A DNA stretch of 64,000 nucleotides from Gaoshiqia sp050178015. GTDB lineage: Bacteria; Bacteroidota; Bacteroidia; Bacteroidales; Prolixibacteraceae. Both the position numbers and the translations under genes were made by a program. Positions 30,553 to 38,424 of the stretch are shown piece by piece. Position 1 is the stretch's first letter, and every line of letters begins with the position of its first letter. Under the pieces are notes generated by a model. The model was not told the DNA's origin. It ran no database searches and worked only from the letters and a program-made list of their open reading frames with translations. Location of the stretch: assembly GCA_050178015.1 (NCBI GenBank), contig JBFXGM010000015.1:48043-112042 (forward strand), written 5' to 3'.

Positions 30553-30585
30553 CGTTCCCCTCCTTTGGAGGGGTTAGGGGAGGCT
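30553..30585. repeat. Palindromic intergenic repeat, copy B (inverted relative to A)
   Basis: Hairpin CCCCTCC-ttt-GGAGGGG (30557-30573) followed by ttaggggaggct. It is related to copy A in inverted orientation. Repeats of this cast (CCCCTCC...GGAGGGG) are common between genes in many Bacteroidetes genomes. It ends 14 nt before the GH43 start. Confidence 0.7.
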
Positions 30586-30598
30586 AATTCTTACAAAA

Positions 30599-31567
30599 AT
30601 GAAAAAAGCAAGATACCTGGTTCCGGACTTGTACACCGCCGATCCGGCCGTACATGTTTTTAACGGCAAACTGTATATTTACCCGTCACACGATGTGGAG
30701 TCGGGCATTCCGGAGAACGATAATGGCGATCATTTCGATATGCGCGATTATCATATTTTCTCGATGGATGATGTAGAAGGTGAAGTGACCGATCATGGGG
30801 TGGCCCTTGATGTGAAGAACATTCCATGGGCAGGACGCCAATTGTGGGATTGCGATTGCGCCTGCAAAGACGGCAAGTATTACCTGTACTTTCCGCTGAA
30901 AGACCAGACCGACATTTTCCGTATCGGCGTGGCCATTAGCGATATGCCCGAAGGACCATTCGTTCCGCAGGAGGCGCCCATGAAAGGCAGCTACTCCATT
31001 GATCCGTGTGTGTTTGAAGAAGACGGTTCGTATTACATGTACTTTGGCGGTTTGTGGGGCGGACAATTGCAACGCTACCGCAACAACAAAGCCATCGAGT
31101 GTGGGCACGAACCCAAGGACGATGAGCCGGCTTTACCATCGCGGGTGGTAAAATTAAGCGATGATATGCTTGAATTTGCTGAAGAGCCGCGCGAAATTGT
31201 CATCCTCGACGAAAATGGCGAAGTGTTGAAAGCCGGCGATCACGACCGTCGTTTTTTCGAAGCTTCGTGGATGCATAAATACCAAGGCAAATATTACTTT
31301 TCCTATTCAACCGGAAACACCCATAAATTGTGCTACGCGGTGGGCGACAATCCATACGGGCCTTTTACTTACAAGGGGGTCATTCTCACGCCGGTGGTGG
31401 GCTGGACAACCCATCATTCGATTGTTGAATTCAAAAGAAAATGGTATCTGTTTCATCACGACAGCGTGCCATCGGGTGGTAAAACCTGGCTGCGAAGCAT
31501 GAAAGTGGTGGAGCTGGAATACAACGAAGACGGTACCATCAAAACCATCGACGGAGGAGCGGAATAA
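30599..31567 (+). CDS. GH43 (subfamily 1-like) beta-xylosidase / arabinofuranosidase, cytoplasmic
   Basis: Final-step glycosidase. There is no signal peptide, so it should work in the cytoplasm on oligomers delivered by the symporter. The 322 residues are a single five-bladed propeller with base Asp15 (TADPAVHVF), Asp135 (YSIDPCVF) and acid Glu221 (RRFFEASWM). Short, signal-less GH43 proteins of this type are typically subfamily 1. Last gene of unit 2, followed by a strong terminator. Whether it prefers xylosyl or arabinosyl ends cannot be told from sequence. Confidence 0.93.
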   Translation: MKKARYLVPDLYTADPAVHVFNGKLYIYPSHDVESGIPENDNGDHFDMRDYHIFSMDDVEGEVTDHGVALDVKNIPWAGRQLWDCDCACKDGKYYLYFPLKDQTDIFRIGVAISDMPEGPFVPQEAPMKGSYSIDPCVFEEDGSYYMYFGGLWGGQLQRYRNNKAIECGHEPKDDEPALPSRVVKLSDDMLEFAEEPREIVILDENGEVLKAGDHDRRFFEASWMHKYQGKYYFSYSTGNTHKLCYAVGDNPYGPFTYKGVILTPVVGWTTHHSIVEFKRKWYLFHHDSVPSGGKTWLRSMKVVELEYNEDGTIKTIDGGAE

Positions 31568-31591
31568 AAGTCAGTCCGGTTTGTACCATAT

Positions 31592-31633
31592 AAAAAACAG
31601 GGAACTGCCGATCCGGTAATTCCCTGTTTTTTT
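31592..31633 (+). terminator. Rho-independent terminator of the second xylan operon
   Basis: The stem AAACAGGGAA pairs with TTCCCTGTTT around a 15-nt loop and is followed by a T-run. The A-tract before and T-tract after the hairpin make it potentially bidirectional. It lies 25 nt after the GH43 stop. Confidence 0.85.
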
Positions 31634-31742
31634 AGTCATTCATCGTAAGGTTCAATGAATTGAACGCGGACGCACCAGCCGATCCCAAACCTCAATTTTC
31701 CGATGACGAAATTGTTTCATGTGAGATTGGCATTAATGCGTA

Positions 31743-32435
31743 TTAGTTGTTGCAATGCTGGATGAGTTGTATTAGCCCTTTGTCGGATTTAAGTTTCAGC
31801 TTCTGATTTTTTGCATATTGATCAATATTCGGCTTATTCTTTTTCAACTTTTCGAGCAGGTCTTTGGAGTTGCGGACAGTCTCCGGAGCGTTTTGGCCAA
31901 CAGCAAGCAGGTATTTATCATCCTGCCGGGTAAACCTGTTTGGTTGAGCCTCCTGAAAACCAATTGCTTTTGTTGCAGGCTTCAAATCAATCAGGTACCT
32001 TTTATAAAGCCGGATATGACCGTCAACCATTAACTCTAAAATGCCGCGTTTACTTCCTTCATGATCCAAGTAGTCCTGGATCGTAAACAAATGACCTCCA
32101 AAATTAAAACCAAATTCCTGCTTTGAATGATCAATTTCAAGGACTTGATTTTGCTCATTCAAAAACTCCACCCTGTCCGAGTAAATATTGTATCGCAGGG
32201 GAACATCCTCAATACGGATACTGTCATTAATGATTACTTCGCCTGGGATAAAATCGTCATTCAAATAAGGAGTGCCATCAAAATCACGGTAGTAGTCCCT
32301 GTCAAGGGCGCTGGTTTTATTCTTTTCAAACGAAAACAAGTCAGCAAGCGAGCTTAAGTCTGTTATTGTAAAAGCTTGAGAAAACCCCATGTGGTTAAAC
32401 ACAAAACAAAATGTAAGCAGCAGTGCAATTCTCAT
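31743..32435 (-). CDS. Secreted protein of unknown function
   Basis: I do not recognise this family. From the ATG at 32435 it has a signal peptide (MRIALLLTFCFVFNHMGFSQ) and a mature protein of about 210 residues with no membrane segment. An in-frame start 41 codons upstream exists but would bury the signal peptide. It is rich in charged residues at the C-terminus (KLKKNKPNIDQYAKNQKLKLKS in part). It reads opposite to its neighbours and is probably not part of the xylan system. The 249-nt divergent region before the DUF2264 gene holds one clear inverted repeat. Confidence 0.7.
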   Translation of the reverse strand: MRIALLLTFCFVFNHMGFSQAFTITDLSSLADLFSFEKNKTSALDRDYYRDFDGTPYLNDDFIPGEVIINDSIRIEDVPLRYNIYSDRVEFLNEQNQVLEIDHSKQEFGFNFGGHLFTIQDYLDHEGSKRGILELMVDGHIRLYKRYLIDLKPATKAIGFQEAQPNRFTRQDDKYLLAVGQNAPETVRNSKDLLEKLKKNKPNIDQYAKNQKLKLKSDKGLIQLIQHCNN

Positions 32436-32627
32436 AAATTCAGATGGTTTTAGTGGTAACAAAATACGTTTTGGGTTTAAAGGTAGGGAACTGCGGGCGT
32501 AATTAGTTTCAATTTTAGATAATTGAATTGCTAAATTGAATATTTGAGAAGGCTTCACCGAACAAAATTGGGACGACCTTTTTACTAAACCAAGCCGATT
32601 TGTGCCTGCGTTTTTGATTGGATCTTG

Positions 32628-32651
32628 GTTCTAAAATCATACTTTTAGAAC
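32628..32651. promoter_or_regulatory. Perfect 9-bp inverted repeat upstream of the DUF2264 gene
   Basis: GTTCTAAAA-tcatac-TTTTAGAAC, ending 33 nt before the TTG start of the DUF2264 gene and lying in a divergent intergenic region. There is no T-run on the + side, so an operator is more likely than a terminator. The half-site shares GTTCTAA with the inverted repeat upstream of sdhC. Confidence 0.5.
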
Positions 32652-32684
32652 GCTGTTTTATTTTCAAACCTAAAAATAACTGTT

Positions 32685-33920
32685 TTGAAACGAAGAAATT
32701 TTGTCAAAGCGGCCCCACTCATCGGGGCGGGAGCATTCCTTGCTCCGGGATTGTCGGCTTCGGAGGAAGTTGAATCGAAAGCTGTGAAAAACCACCGCGA
32801 ATATTGGTTGAACCTACTTGACCAAATTGCCCGGCCTTTGTTGAATGCTGGTAGTAAACGTCAACTGAAAAAAGATATGTCGGTGGAAACAACTACCGGA
32901 TCGAAAGAAAAGGCCTCAACTTATCTCGAAGGAGTAGGGCGGTTGTTGGCTGGCCTGGCGCCCTGGTTGGAGTCGGAATCCGGCGGCGCTGCCGAGGTGG
33001 AGTTGCGCAAGTGCTACCGCAAACAGGCTGTAGAAACCGTGACCAGTATTGTCGATCCAATGTCACCCGATTATTTGTTCGATCACATGGAGCCGCAAAT
33101 GCTGGTTGATGCTGCTTTTCTGGCTCATGCTTTTTTGCGGGCTCCACAGCAGTTGTGGCAGTCACTCGATGAAAAGTCACAGCAGCAGGTGGTCAACTGT
33201 TTTCAGGCAACCCGCGAGGTGAACCCATATTATTCCAACTGGCTTCTGTTCAGCGCTATGATTGAAGCGTTTTTCTTGGAAAATAACTTGCCGTTCGATA
33301 TCATGCGACTGAGCCTTCCGGTGAAAAAGCACCAAGAGTGGTACTTGGGAGATGGTATGTACGGCGATGGTGAAGATTTTCATTGGGATTATTACAACAG
33401 TTACGTCATTCAGCCCATGTTGATGGATATTGTAACCGTAATGGTTGACAAAAAGAAAATGAAGGAAGAAGAAATGGCGTCAATTGCCCGGCGGTTTACA
33501 CGTTATGCGGCCATTCAGGAACGCCTGATTTCGCCTGAGGGCACCTTCCCGCCTATTGGACGCTCAATTGCTTACCGCATGGGCGCTTTTCAGCATTTGG
33601 CACAGGCTGCATTGCAAAAACGACTTCCGCAGGAAGTGAAACCTGCGCAGGTACGGTGCGCCCTTACTTCGGTTATGCAACGCCTGATGGAAGCCCCGGG
33701 AACTTTCGATGCGGATGGCTGGTTGACCATTGGCCTGGTTGGTCATCAAAATTCATTGGGTGAACACTACATTTCAACCGGGAGCCTCTATTTGTGCGCC
33801 ACCGCTTTTTTGCCATTAGGTCTGCCAACCAGCGATGATTTTTGGTCGGGTGCCGATGAGTCCTGGACATCCGTGAAAATCTGGCAAGGCGAAAATTTGA
33901 AAGCTGATTACGCGATCTAA
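32685..33920 (+). CDS. DUF2264 domain-containing secreted protein (putative glycoside hydrolase-like)
   Basis: Begins with a TTG codon: MKRRNFVKAA is a typical twin-arginine signal start and no ATG lies upstream in frame, so TTG is the probable initiator, which is unusual. The 411 residues match the all-helical DUF2264 family, with conserved stretches NPYYSNWLLFSAMIEAF and GDGMYGDGEDFHWDYYNSYVI. The activity is not clear to me; the helical barrel and Asp/Glu-rich GDGEDFHWDYYN region suggest a uronic-acid-related hydrolase (inference). The GH88 gene follows after 89 nt, which supports a role in uronate-containing glycans. Confidence 0.8.
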   Translation: MKRRNFVKAAPLIGAGAFLAPGLSASEEVESKAVKNHREYWLNLLDQIARPLLNAGSKRQLKKDMSVETTTGSKEKASTYLEGVGRLLAGLAPWLESESGGAAEVELRKCYRKQAVETVTSIVDPMSPDYLFDHMEPQMLVDAAFLAHAFLRAPQQLWQSLDEKSQQQVVNCFQATREVNPYYSNWLLFSAMIEAFFLENNLPFDIMRLSLPVKKHQEWYLGDGMYGDGEDFHWDYYNSYVIQPMLMDIVTVMVDKKKMKEEEMASIARRFTRYAAIQERLISPEGTFPPIGRSIAYRMGAFQHLAQAALQKRLPQEVKPAQVRCALTSVMQRLMEAPGTFDADGWLTIGLVGHQNSLGEHYISTGSLYLCATAFLPLGLPTSDDFWSGADESWTSVKIWQGENLKADYAI

Positions 33921-34009
33921 GAACGACGAAAAGAATGGCGTGTTCGGCGATTTTAGTTTGTAGAATCAAATCACCATAGAAATAATTAAGTGACCTAAAT
34001 ATCAAAATC

Positions 34010-35218
34010 ATGTTTAAGCAATTTACAACAATACTAGTAGCGCTGGCCTTAGTGGCCGGTTGCTCCCCTTCGGGCACAGAGGAAAAGCCACTTTCGGAAG
34101 TGGTGGACGAATCGCTGGCCTTTGCCACCCAGCAAAGTTTACTGATGGCCGAATCATTGAAGGATCAACCCGATCGTCTGCCCAAAACGCTACGTGAGGA
34201 TGGTGAGTTGGAAACCTGCAATTCCGCTTGGTGGACGAGTGGATTTTTCCCGGGGCAACTCTGGTATTTGTATGAAAACAATCCTTCTGAAGAATTAAAA
34301 GAATGGGCGATTAATTACACCTTGCGTGTTGAAGATCAAAAATACACAACTGACAACCACGATGTTGGTTTTATGATTTTTTGCAGCTTCGGGAATGCCT
34401 ATCGTTTAACAGGCGATTCAATCTACAGAGATGTCATTCATACCGCGTCCAATTCGCTGATCACCCGTTTTAATCCAATCATTGGTTGTATCCGTTCGTG
34501 GGATCCAGCGCCATGGAGTGCCAAATGGCAATACCCGGTTATCATCGACAACATGATGAACCTGGAAATGCTGATGTGGGCCGGAAAGCAATTCAATGAA
34601 ACGACCTTTATTCAGGTGGCCGAAACCCACGCCGATACAACCCTGGAAAATCATTTTCGCGATGATTTCAGCAGTTATCACGTCATTTCTTACGATACCA
34701 TTTCCGGTCAGGTTGAAAAGAAAAATACGGCACAGGGGTATTCCGATGATTCGGCTTGGGCGCGCGGACAGGGCTGGGGACTGTATGGTTACACTATGAT
34801 GTACCGTGAATCCGGTAACGAAGCATACCTGAAGCAAGCTGAAGAAATTGCCGATTTTATCCTGAACCATCCCAATCTTCCTGCCGATAAAATTCCGTAT
34901 TGGGACTTTGATGCGCCGGATATTCCGAATGCGAAACGCGATGCCTCTGCAGGAGCCATCATTTGCTCTGCTTTAATCGAGTTGAGTCAGTATGTTCCTG
35001 AAGAAAAGTCGAAAGCATATCTGGCAGTGGCCGAAACGCAAATCCGAAGCCTAAGCTCGCCGGCTTACCTGGCCAACTTGGGTGAAAACGGGAACTTCAT
35101 TCTGAAACACAGCGTGGGGCACATGCCAGCCGGTTCGGAAGTTGACGTTCCGCTTACCTATGCAGATTATTATTACGTAGAGGCGCTGATGCGGATGAAA
35201 AAATTGCTGGCGCAATAG
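34010..35218 (+). CDS. GH88 unsaturated glucuronyl hydrolase lipoprotein
   Basis: Hydrates and releases unsaturated uronic acids from lyase products. Lipobox VAGC near residue 18, then the (alpha/alpha)6 barrel with WWTSGFFPGQLWYLY, Asp118 (TDNHDVGFM) and Asp180 (IIDNMMNLEML); these two aspartates and their 62-residue spacing match family GH88. C-terminal HSVGHMPAGSEVDVPLTYADYYYVEA in part is also typical. No polysaccharide lyase is encoded in the window, so the source of its substrate is unknown. The stop is followed by a strong hairpin terminator and then the left edge of the integrated element. Confidence 0.92.
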   Translation: MFKQFTTILVALALVAGCSPSGTEEKPLSEVVDESLAFATQQSLLMAESLKDQPDRLPKTLREDGELETCNSAWWTSGFFPGQLWYLYENNPSEELKEWAINYTLRVEDQKYTTDNHDVGFMIFCSFGNAYRLTGDSIYRDVIHTASNSLITRFNPIIGCIRSWDPAPWSAKWQYPVIIDNMMNLEMLMWAGKQFNETTFIQVAETHADTTLENHFRDDFSSYHVISYDTISGQVEKKNTAQGYSDDSAWARGQGWGLYGYTMMYRESGNEAYLKQAEEIADFILNHPNLPADKIPYWDFDAPDIPNAKRDASAGAIICSALIELSQYVPEEKSKAYLAVAETQIRSLSSPAYLANLGENGNFILKHSVGHMPAGSEVDVPLTYADYYYVEALMRMKKLLAQ

Positions 35219-35251
35219 AAAACTGTAAGGATAACAAAAGCGTAAAGAAGT

Positions 35252-35289
35252 AAAAGCCACTTAAATACAATGATTTAAGTGGCTTTTTT
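35252..35289. terminator. Bidirectional terminator between GH88 and attL
   Basis: AAAAGCCACTTAAAT pairs perfectly on 13 or more bases with ATTTAAGTGGCTTTT around a 6-nt loop, with A and T tracts on both sides. It serves the GH88 gene. Before integration it would also have stood directly after the tRNA-Arg 3' end on the opposite strand. Confidence 0.85.
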
Positions 35290-35304
35290 GTAGTCCCACC
35301 GGGA
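35290..35304. other. attL: left 15-bp direct repeat of the integrated element
   Basis: GTAGTCCCACCGGGA, identical to 44054-44068 where it forms the 3' end of the tRNA-Arg gene. The match stops after 15 bases, so this copy is a short att duplicate and not a second tRNA. Confidence 0.88.
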
Positions 35305-35391
35305 CGACTATGTTTAATTTCGTTCGTTTTTATTCATTCCTATAAATAACCTAAAAGACCAATAAATAAAGGTTTTACGAAATAACCAACT

Positions 35392-35424
35392 TTATTTGAT
35401 TTAAACCAGTATTATTTGATTTAA
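35392..35424. repeat. 13-bp direct repeats upstream of the integrase gene
   Basis: TTATTTGATTTAA occurs at 35392-35404 and again at 35412-35424, start-to-start 20 bp. It lies between attL and the integrase gene, where integrase or excisionase sites are expected; function inferred from position only. Confidence 0.55.
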
Positions 35425-35426
35425 TC

Positions 35427-35466
35427 AAAAAGTGTATGTAAATTTGAATGGTTACATACACTTTTT
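35427..35466. repeat. Perfect 15-bp inverted repeat abutting the integrase start codon
   Basis: AAAAAGTGTATGTAA (35427-35441) and TTACATACACTTTTT (35452-35466) are perfect reverse complements around a 10-nt centre; the second arm ends three bases before the integrase ATG. The half-site AAAAGTGTATGTAA recurs at the far end of the element (44007-44020). It is probably an integrase arm-type site that doubles as an autoregulatory operator (inference). Confidence 0.75.
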
Positions 35467-35469
35467 GAA

Positions 35470-36726
35470 ATGAAGTACACAGTCAAATTTTATCCCGAGA
35501 AACGAAAAGGAATTACCGAAGATGTTCCGGTGATGTTGTCCGTTACCTATTCCGGGAAACGAATGACTTATTATACAGGTAAGCGGTGCAATATCAACCA
35601 ATGGGATTTGGGACAGGATAAAAATAATCCTGATTACAGCCTGAACCGATTGAAGCGAAACCAAGTTACTCCAAGTGGTGAAACCTCAACTGATTTTAAC
35701 AGGGATTTAGACCGGATAAAAACAGCGGTAAGCGAGCTGTTCCATGTTTACGAAGTTTCTAAAAATATCCCTTCGCCTGCACAACTTCGGGATGACCTGA
35801 AAGCGAAGTTGGGGAAAGAAGTAAAGAAGCCGGAGGAAACCGGATTTTTTGACCGATACAAGCAATATCTGAATGATGGATTATTCAGACCCAACCGGAA
35901 AAAGAAACTACAAACAACCCTCAACAAACTGGAAGCATGGAGGCCAAAAACGACGTTTGAGGATATGACCGTTCAGTATGTTACCGACTTTCAGAAGCAC
36001 CTTATTTCAGAACATGGATTGAGCCGTAACGCTGCCATATCAGAATTAAAGTGTTTGAGGGCTTTTCTGAATTACTCAATCAAACACGGTTGGAATACGA
36101 ACTACCCGTTTAATTCATTCAGTATTGAAGCCGAGGCATACGGCGACCCGGTTTTTATAACCGTTGAGGAAAGGGATTTACTGTTTGTTGCTGTTATCCA
36201 AAATGAAAAATTAGCCCGTGTTCGTGACCTGTTTGTTTTCCAATGCCTGATTGGTTGCCGGGTGAGCGATTTAACCAAGTTGAAAAAACAGAATATTATA
36301 AACGGTTGCGTTGAGTACATAGCCGGAAAAACGAAAGACAACAAGCCCCGTGTTGCCCGTGTTCCGTTGACGGAAAAAGCAAAAACGATTTTATCAAAAT
36401 ATGATTTACCCAATGGCGATTTATTGCCATACATAGCAGACCAGCGATATAACGACTACATTAAAGAACTGTTTGCGCTGGTTGGCCTTACCCGGATGGT
36501 AACCATACCCGACCCAAAAACACGGGCTAATATTCAAAAGCCATTAAACGAGCTTGCAAGCAGCCACATGGCACGCCGTGTATTTGTTGGGAGCCTGTAT
36601 AGTAAAGGCGTAAAAAATGAAATCATAGGCAGTATGAGCGGACACGTTGACGGCTCAAAAGCCTTTGCCCGTTACTACAATATTGATATTAAAGACCAGC
36701 AAGCAGCAGTAAATTTGATTGAATAA
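35470..36726 (+). CDS. Tyrosine recombinase (integrase) of the element
   Basis: Catalyses integration and excision at the tRNA-Arg attachment site. The 418 residues comprise an N-terminal arm-binding region (VKFYPEKRKGITEDVPVML), a SAM-like core-binding domain (about 105-205) and a catalytic domain with Arg264 (LIGCRVSDL), His366-x-x-Arg369 (HMARR), His392 (SGHVDG) and the nucleophile Tyr402 or Tyr403 (FARYYNID). This is full length for Bacteroidetes integrases. The start codon is tightly preceded by a perfect inverted repeat. Ends 5 nt before the next gene. Confidence 0.95.
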   Translation: MKYTVKFYPEKRKGITEDVPVMLSVTYSGKRMTYYTGKRCNINQWDLGQDKNNPDYSLNRLKRNQVTPSGETSTDFNRDLDRIKTAVSELFHVYEVSKNIPSPAQLRDDLKAKLGKEVKKPEETGFFDRYKQYLNDGLFRPNRKKKLQTTLNKLEAWRPKTTFEDMTVQYVTDFQKHLISEHGLSRNAAISELKCLRAFLNYSIKHGWNTNYPFNSFSIEAEAYGDPVFITVEERDLLFVAVIQNEKLARVRDLFVFQCLIGCRVSDLTKLKKQNIINGCVEYIAGKTKDNKPRVARVPLTEKAKTILSKYDLPNGDLLPYIADQRYNDYIKELFALVGLTRMVTIPDPKTRANIQKPLNELASSHMARRVFVGSLYSKGVKNEIIGSMSGHVDGSKAFARYYNIDIKDQQAAVNLIE

Positions 36727-36731
36727 AAGAT

Positions 36732-37565
36732 ATGATGAAAAGACTATTGACTGAGGACTACCAGCAAATTATTGAAAAAGCTATTTCTTTACCACAGGGT
36801 GACTATTATAGCTATTACCTGAATATTGTTGAGGAAAATTACAAAGCCAATCAAGATATAATTCAACAGATGAAAAAGATCATAAATAGGTTGATTGGTT
36901 GGTACAAAAAAGAAACATTGGATTATGATTTGGGTTATGATGAAGCCGGGGAATTGGTGATAAACGACACAGACGAAACAATTATCCCGATGCAGCTCAA
37001 AACCTGGAAAATTTGGGTTGATGTTGATTTTGCTTTTTTCAATAGTCATATTGAAATCGTTGAAAGCATACAGGCAGCCATTGACCTGAAATCTGAACTT
37101 CGCAGCATTGAAAATAATTTGCCAGAATTATTCAGGCAGTCCTTACCTCCAATGCCAGAAGGATTTGAGATAAAAGACCTAAAAGAACGGCTTAACCTTT
37201 TGCAGCTAATACCCGAAGTGATTGAAATAATAAACGATGAAATACAAAAACCACAACTAAAAGATAATCTGTTGATATTTGACAATACAATATTGGCAGA
37301 ACTTTATCAAAAATGCAATGATGTAATGTTTGAGGATGTAAAATACCCCGAGTTTGAAGATTGGTTTAGAGTTGAGCCGATTGGAAAACCAACAATTAAG
37401 GATAAAAAAGAAACCGAGTTTTGCGGGATATTGGGAACGATAGAAGAAAAGAAGTCAGAACTGGTTTCTAACTTTGCAAAGTGGGTAAAAAACATCGGGA
37501 TAAATGGGTATTCGGTCAAAAAAAAGAGAGCTGCAAACTACAAAAGAAAGGAACAGATCAAGTAA
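36732..37565 (+). CDS. Hypothetical protein of the integrative element
   Basis: I do not recognise this family. The 277 residues are soluble, mostly helical by eye, acidic in the first two thirds and strongly basic at the end (VKKKRAANYKRKEQIK), which suggests nucleic-acid contact. It starts 5 nt after the integrase stop, so the two are cotranscribed. A terminator and three AGCTATACACA repeats follow it. It may control excision or replication, but nothing in its sequence proves that. Confidence 0.65.
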   Translation: MMKRLLTEDYQQIIEKAISLPQGDYYSYYLNIVEENYKANQDIIQQMKKIINRLIGWYKKETLDYDLGYDEAGELVINDTDETIIPMQLKTWKIWVDVDFAFFNSHIEIVESIQAAIDLKSELRSIENNLPELFRQSLPPMPEGFEIKDLKERLNLLQLIPEVIEIINDEIQKPQLKDNLLIFDNTILAELYQKCNDVMFEDVKYPEFEDWFRVEPIGKPTIKDKKETEFCGILGTIEEKKSELVSNFAKWVKNIGINGYSVKKKRAANYKRKEQIK

Positions 37566-37585
37566 TTGAAGTTCGAATACTGTAA

Positions 37586-37692
37586 AGCTATACACATCCC
37601 GATTTGAGCTATACACAAAATTATTTTAACGTGTTGCAATTCAGTATTGTAGCACGTTTTTTTGTTCTGTATAGTCCATTGAGCTATACACA
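37586..37692. repeat. Iteron-like repeats AGCTATACACA
   Basis: AGCTATACACA occurs at 37586-37596, 37607-37617 and 37682-37692 (first two 21 bp apart, two helical turns), and an inverted partial copy TGTATAG at 37668-37674. They surround a terminator and precede the HTH-primase operon. They could be operators for the HTH protein or an origin. The 171-nt gap 37566-37736 holds only these repeats and the terminator. Confidence 0.7.
37629..37663 (+). terminator. Rho-independent terminator after the int operon
   Basis: ACGTGTTGCAAT pairs with ATTGTAGCACGT (two G:U pairs, 5-nt loop), followed by seven T. It separates the int-unknown pair from the replication operon. Confidence 0.8.
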
Positions 37693-37736
37693 AACCGGGG
37701 CTTAATTGCAATCAGAATCATTTAAATATTAATGTT

Positions 37737-38030
37737 ATGATTGAAATTGAAATTAGTTTTAACGAAACCAAGTTCCTCCAAGTGTTTAAAAAGGCTTTTG
37801 CCGAAGCAGCGGCGCAAACAGCAGCACCCACCCCGGAACCTCAAACGGAAGTACTTCATTCAATAGCAGAACTTGCCCGTTTTTTAGGATGTTCAACAGT
37901 AACCGCACAACGTTACAAAAACGAAAAGCGTTTCCCTTACAAGCAAGTAGGGCGCAAAGTGATGTTTAATACAGCCGATGTGTTAAAGGCAATTGATAGC
38001 AATAAAAAAGGGCTGAACAATGGAAAGTAA
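37737..38030 (+). CDS. Excisionase/MerR-like helix-turn-helix protein (DUF3853-like)
   Basis: Small DNA-binding protein, 97 residues. A winged-helix HTH spans about 43-90 (SIAELARFLGCSTVTAQRYKNEKRFPYKQVGRK in part), as in excisionases and the DUF3853 family of Bacteroidetes islands. Ala/Pro-rich linker at 20-38. Its end overlaps the next gene by 11 nt, indicating coupled translation. Probably controls excision or the replication genes, with the iteron-like repeats just upstream as candidate sites (inference). Confidence 0.8.
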   Translation: MIEIEISFNETKFLQVFKKAFAEAAAQTAAPTPEPQTEVLHSIAELARFLGCSTVTAQRYKNEKRFPYKQVGRKVMFNTADVLKAIDSNKKGLNNGK

Positions 38031-38424
38031 CCAATTGAACAGCCGCTTAATATCTTTGCATCAACTACACAAAGATAGGCAAAACGGTCTACAATTCATT
38101 AGAAATGAAGTAGAAAAAGAAACCGGGAAAACTATCAGCCAGTTAATAATCGAGTATTCAGAAACTAAACGGTACGATTTAGCCCTTAAATTGATTACGA
38201 CTTCAAATAAGGCTGTTTGCGAAGCTATGTTTATCCCGGTTGAAGCCGGAACACGATATAAGGCAGAATTTGAAAATTCAGGACTATTGGTATCATCAAA
38301 AGACAAATTCCAATGCCCTTATACGGGCGAAATGGTACATTTTTTAAGTACCAATCCATTGGAGTTCGATAGGCTACGAAAAACAAACGATACTCAATTA
38401 AATCTATTTTCAGATGAACAATAA
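38020..38424 (+). CDS. Small element protein with C-terminal sliding-clamp-binding motif
   Basis: Unknown family, 134 residues, predicted soluble. The C-terminal tail reads TQLNLFSDEQ: residues 126-130 QLNLF match the beta-clamp-binding consensus QL[S/D]LF. A central CPYTGEMVHF segment has one Cys only and is not a zinc finger. Overlaps both neighbours by 11 nt (HTH gene before, primase-helicase after), so it belongs to the replication cassette. A role in recruiting the host DnaN clamp is inferred. Confidence 0.7.
   Translation: MESNQLNSRLISLHQLHKDRQNGLQFIRNEVEKETGKTISQLIIEYSETKRYDLALKLITTSNKAVCEAMFIPVEAGTRYKAEFENSGLLVSSKDKFQCPYTGEMVHFLSTNPLEFDRLRKTNDTQLNLFSDEQ

Noticed and set aside
35290..35304. 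A second, truncated tRNA at the left edge
   Set aside because: Only 15 bases match the tRNA 3' end and no arms follow. It is an att repeat.
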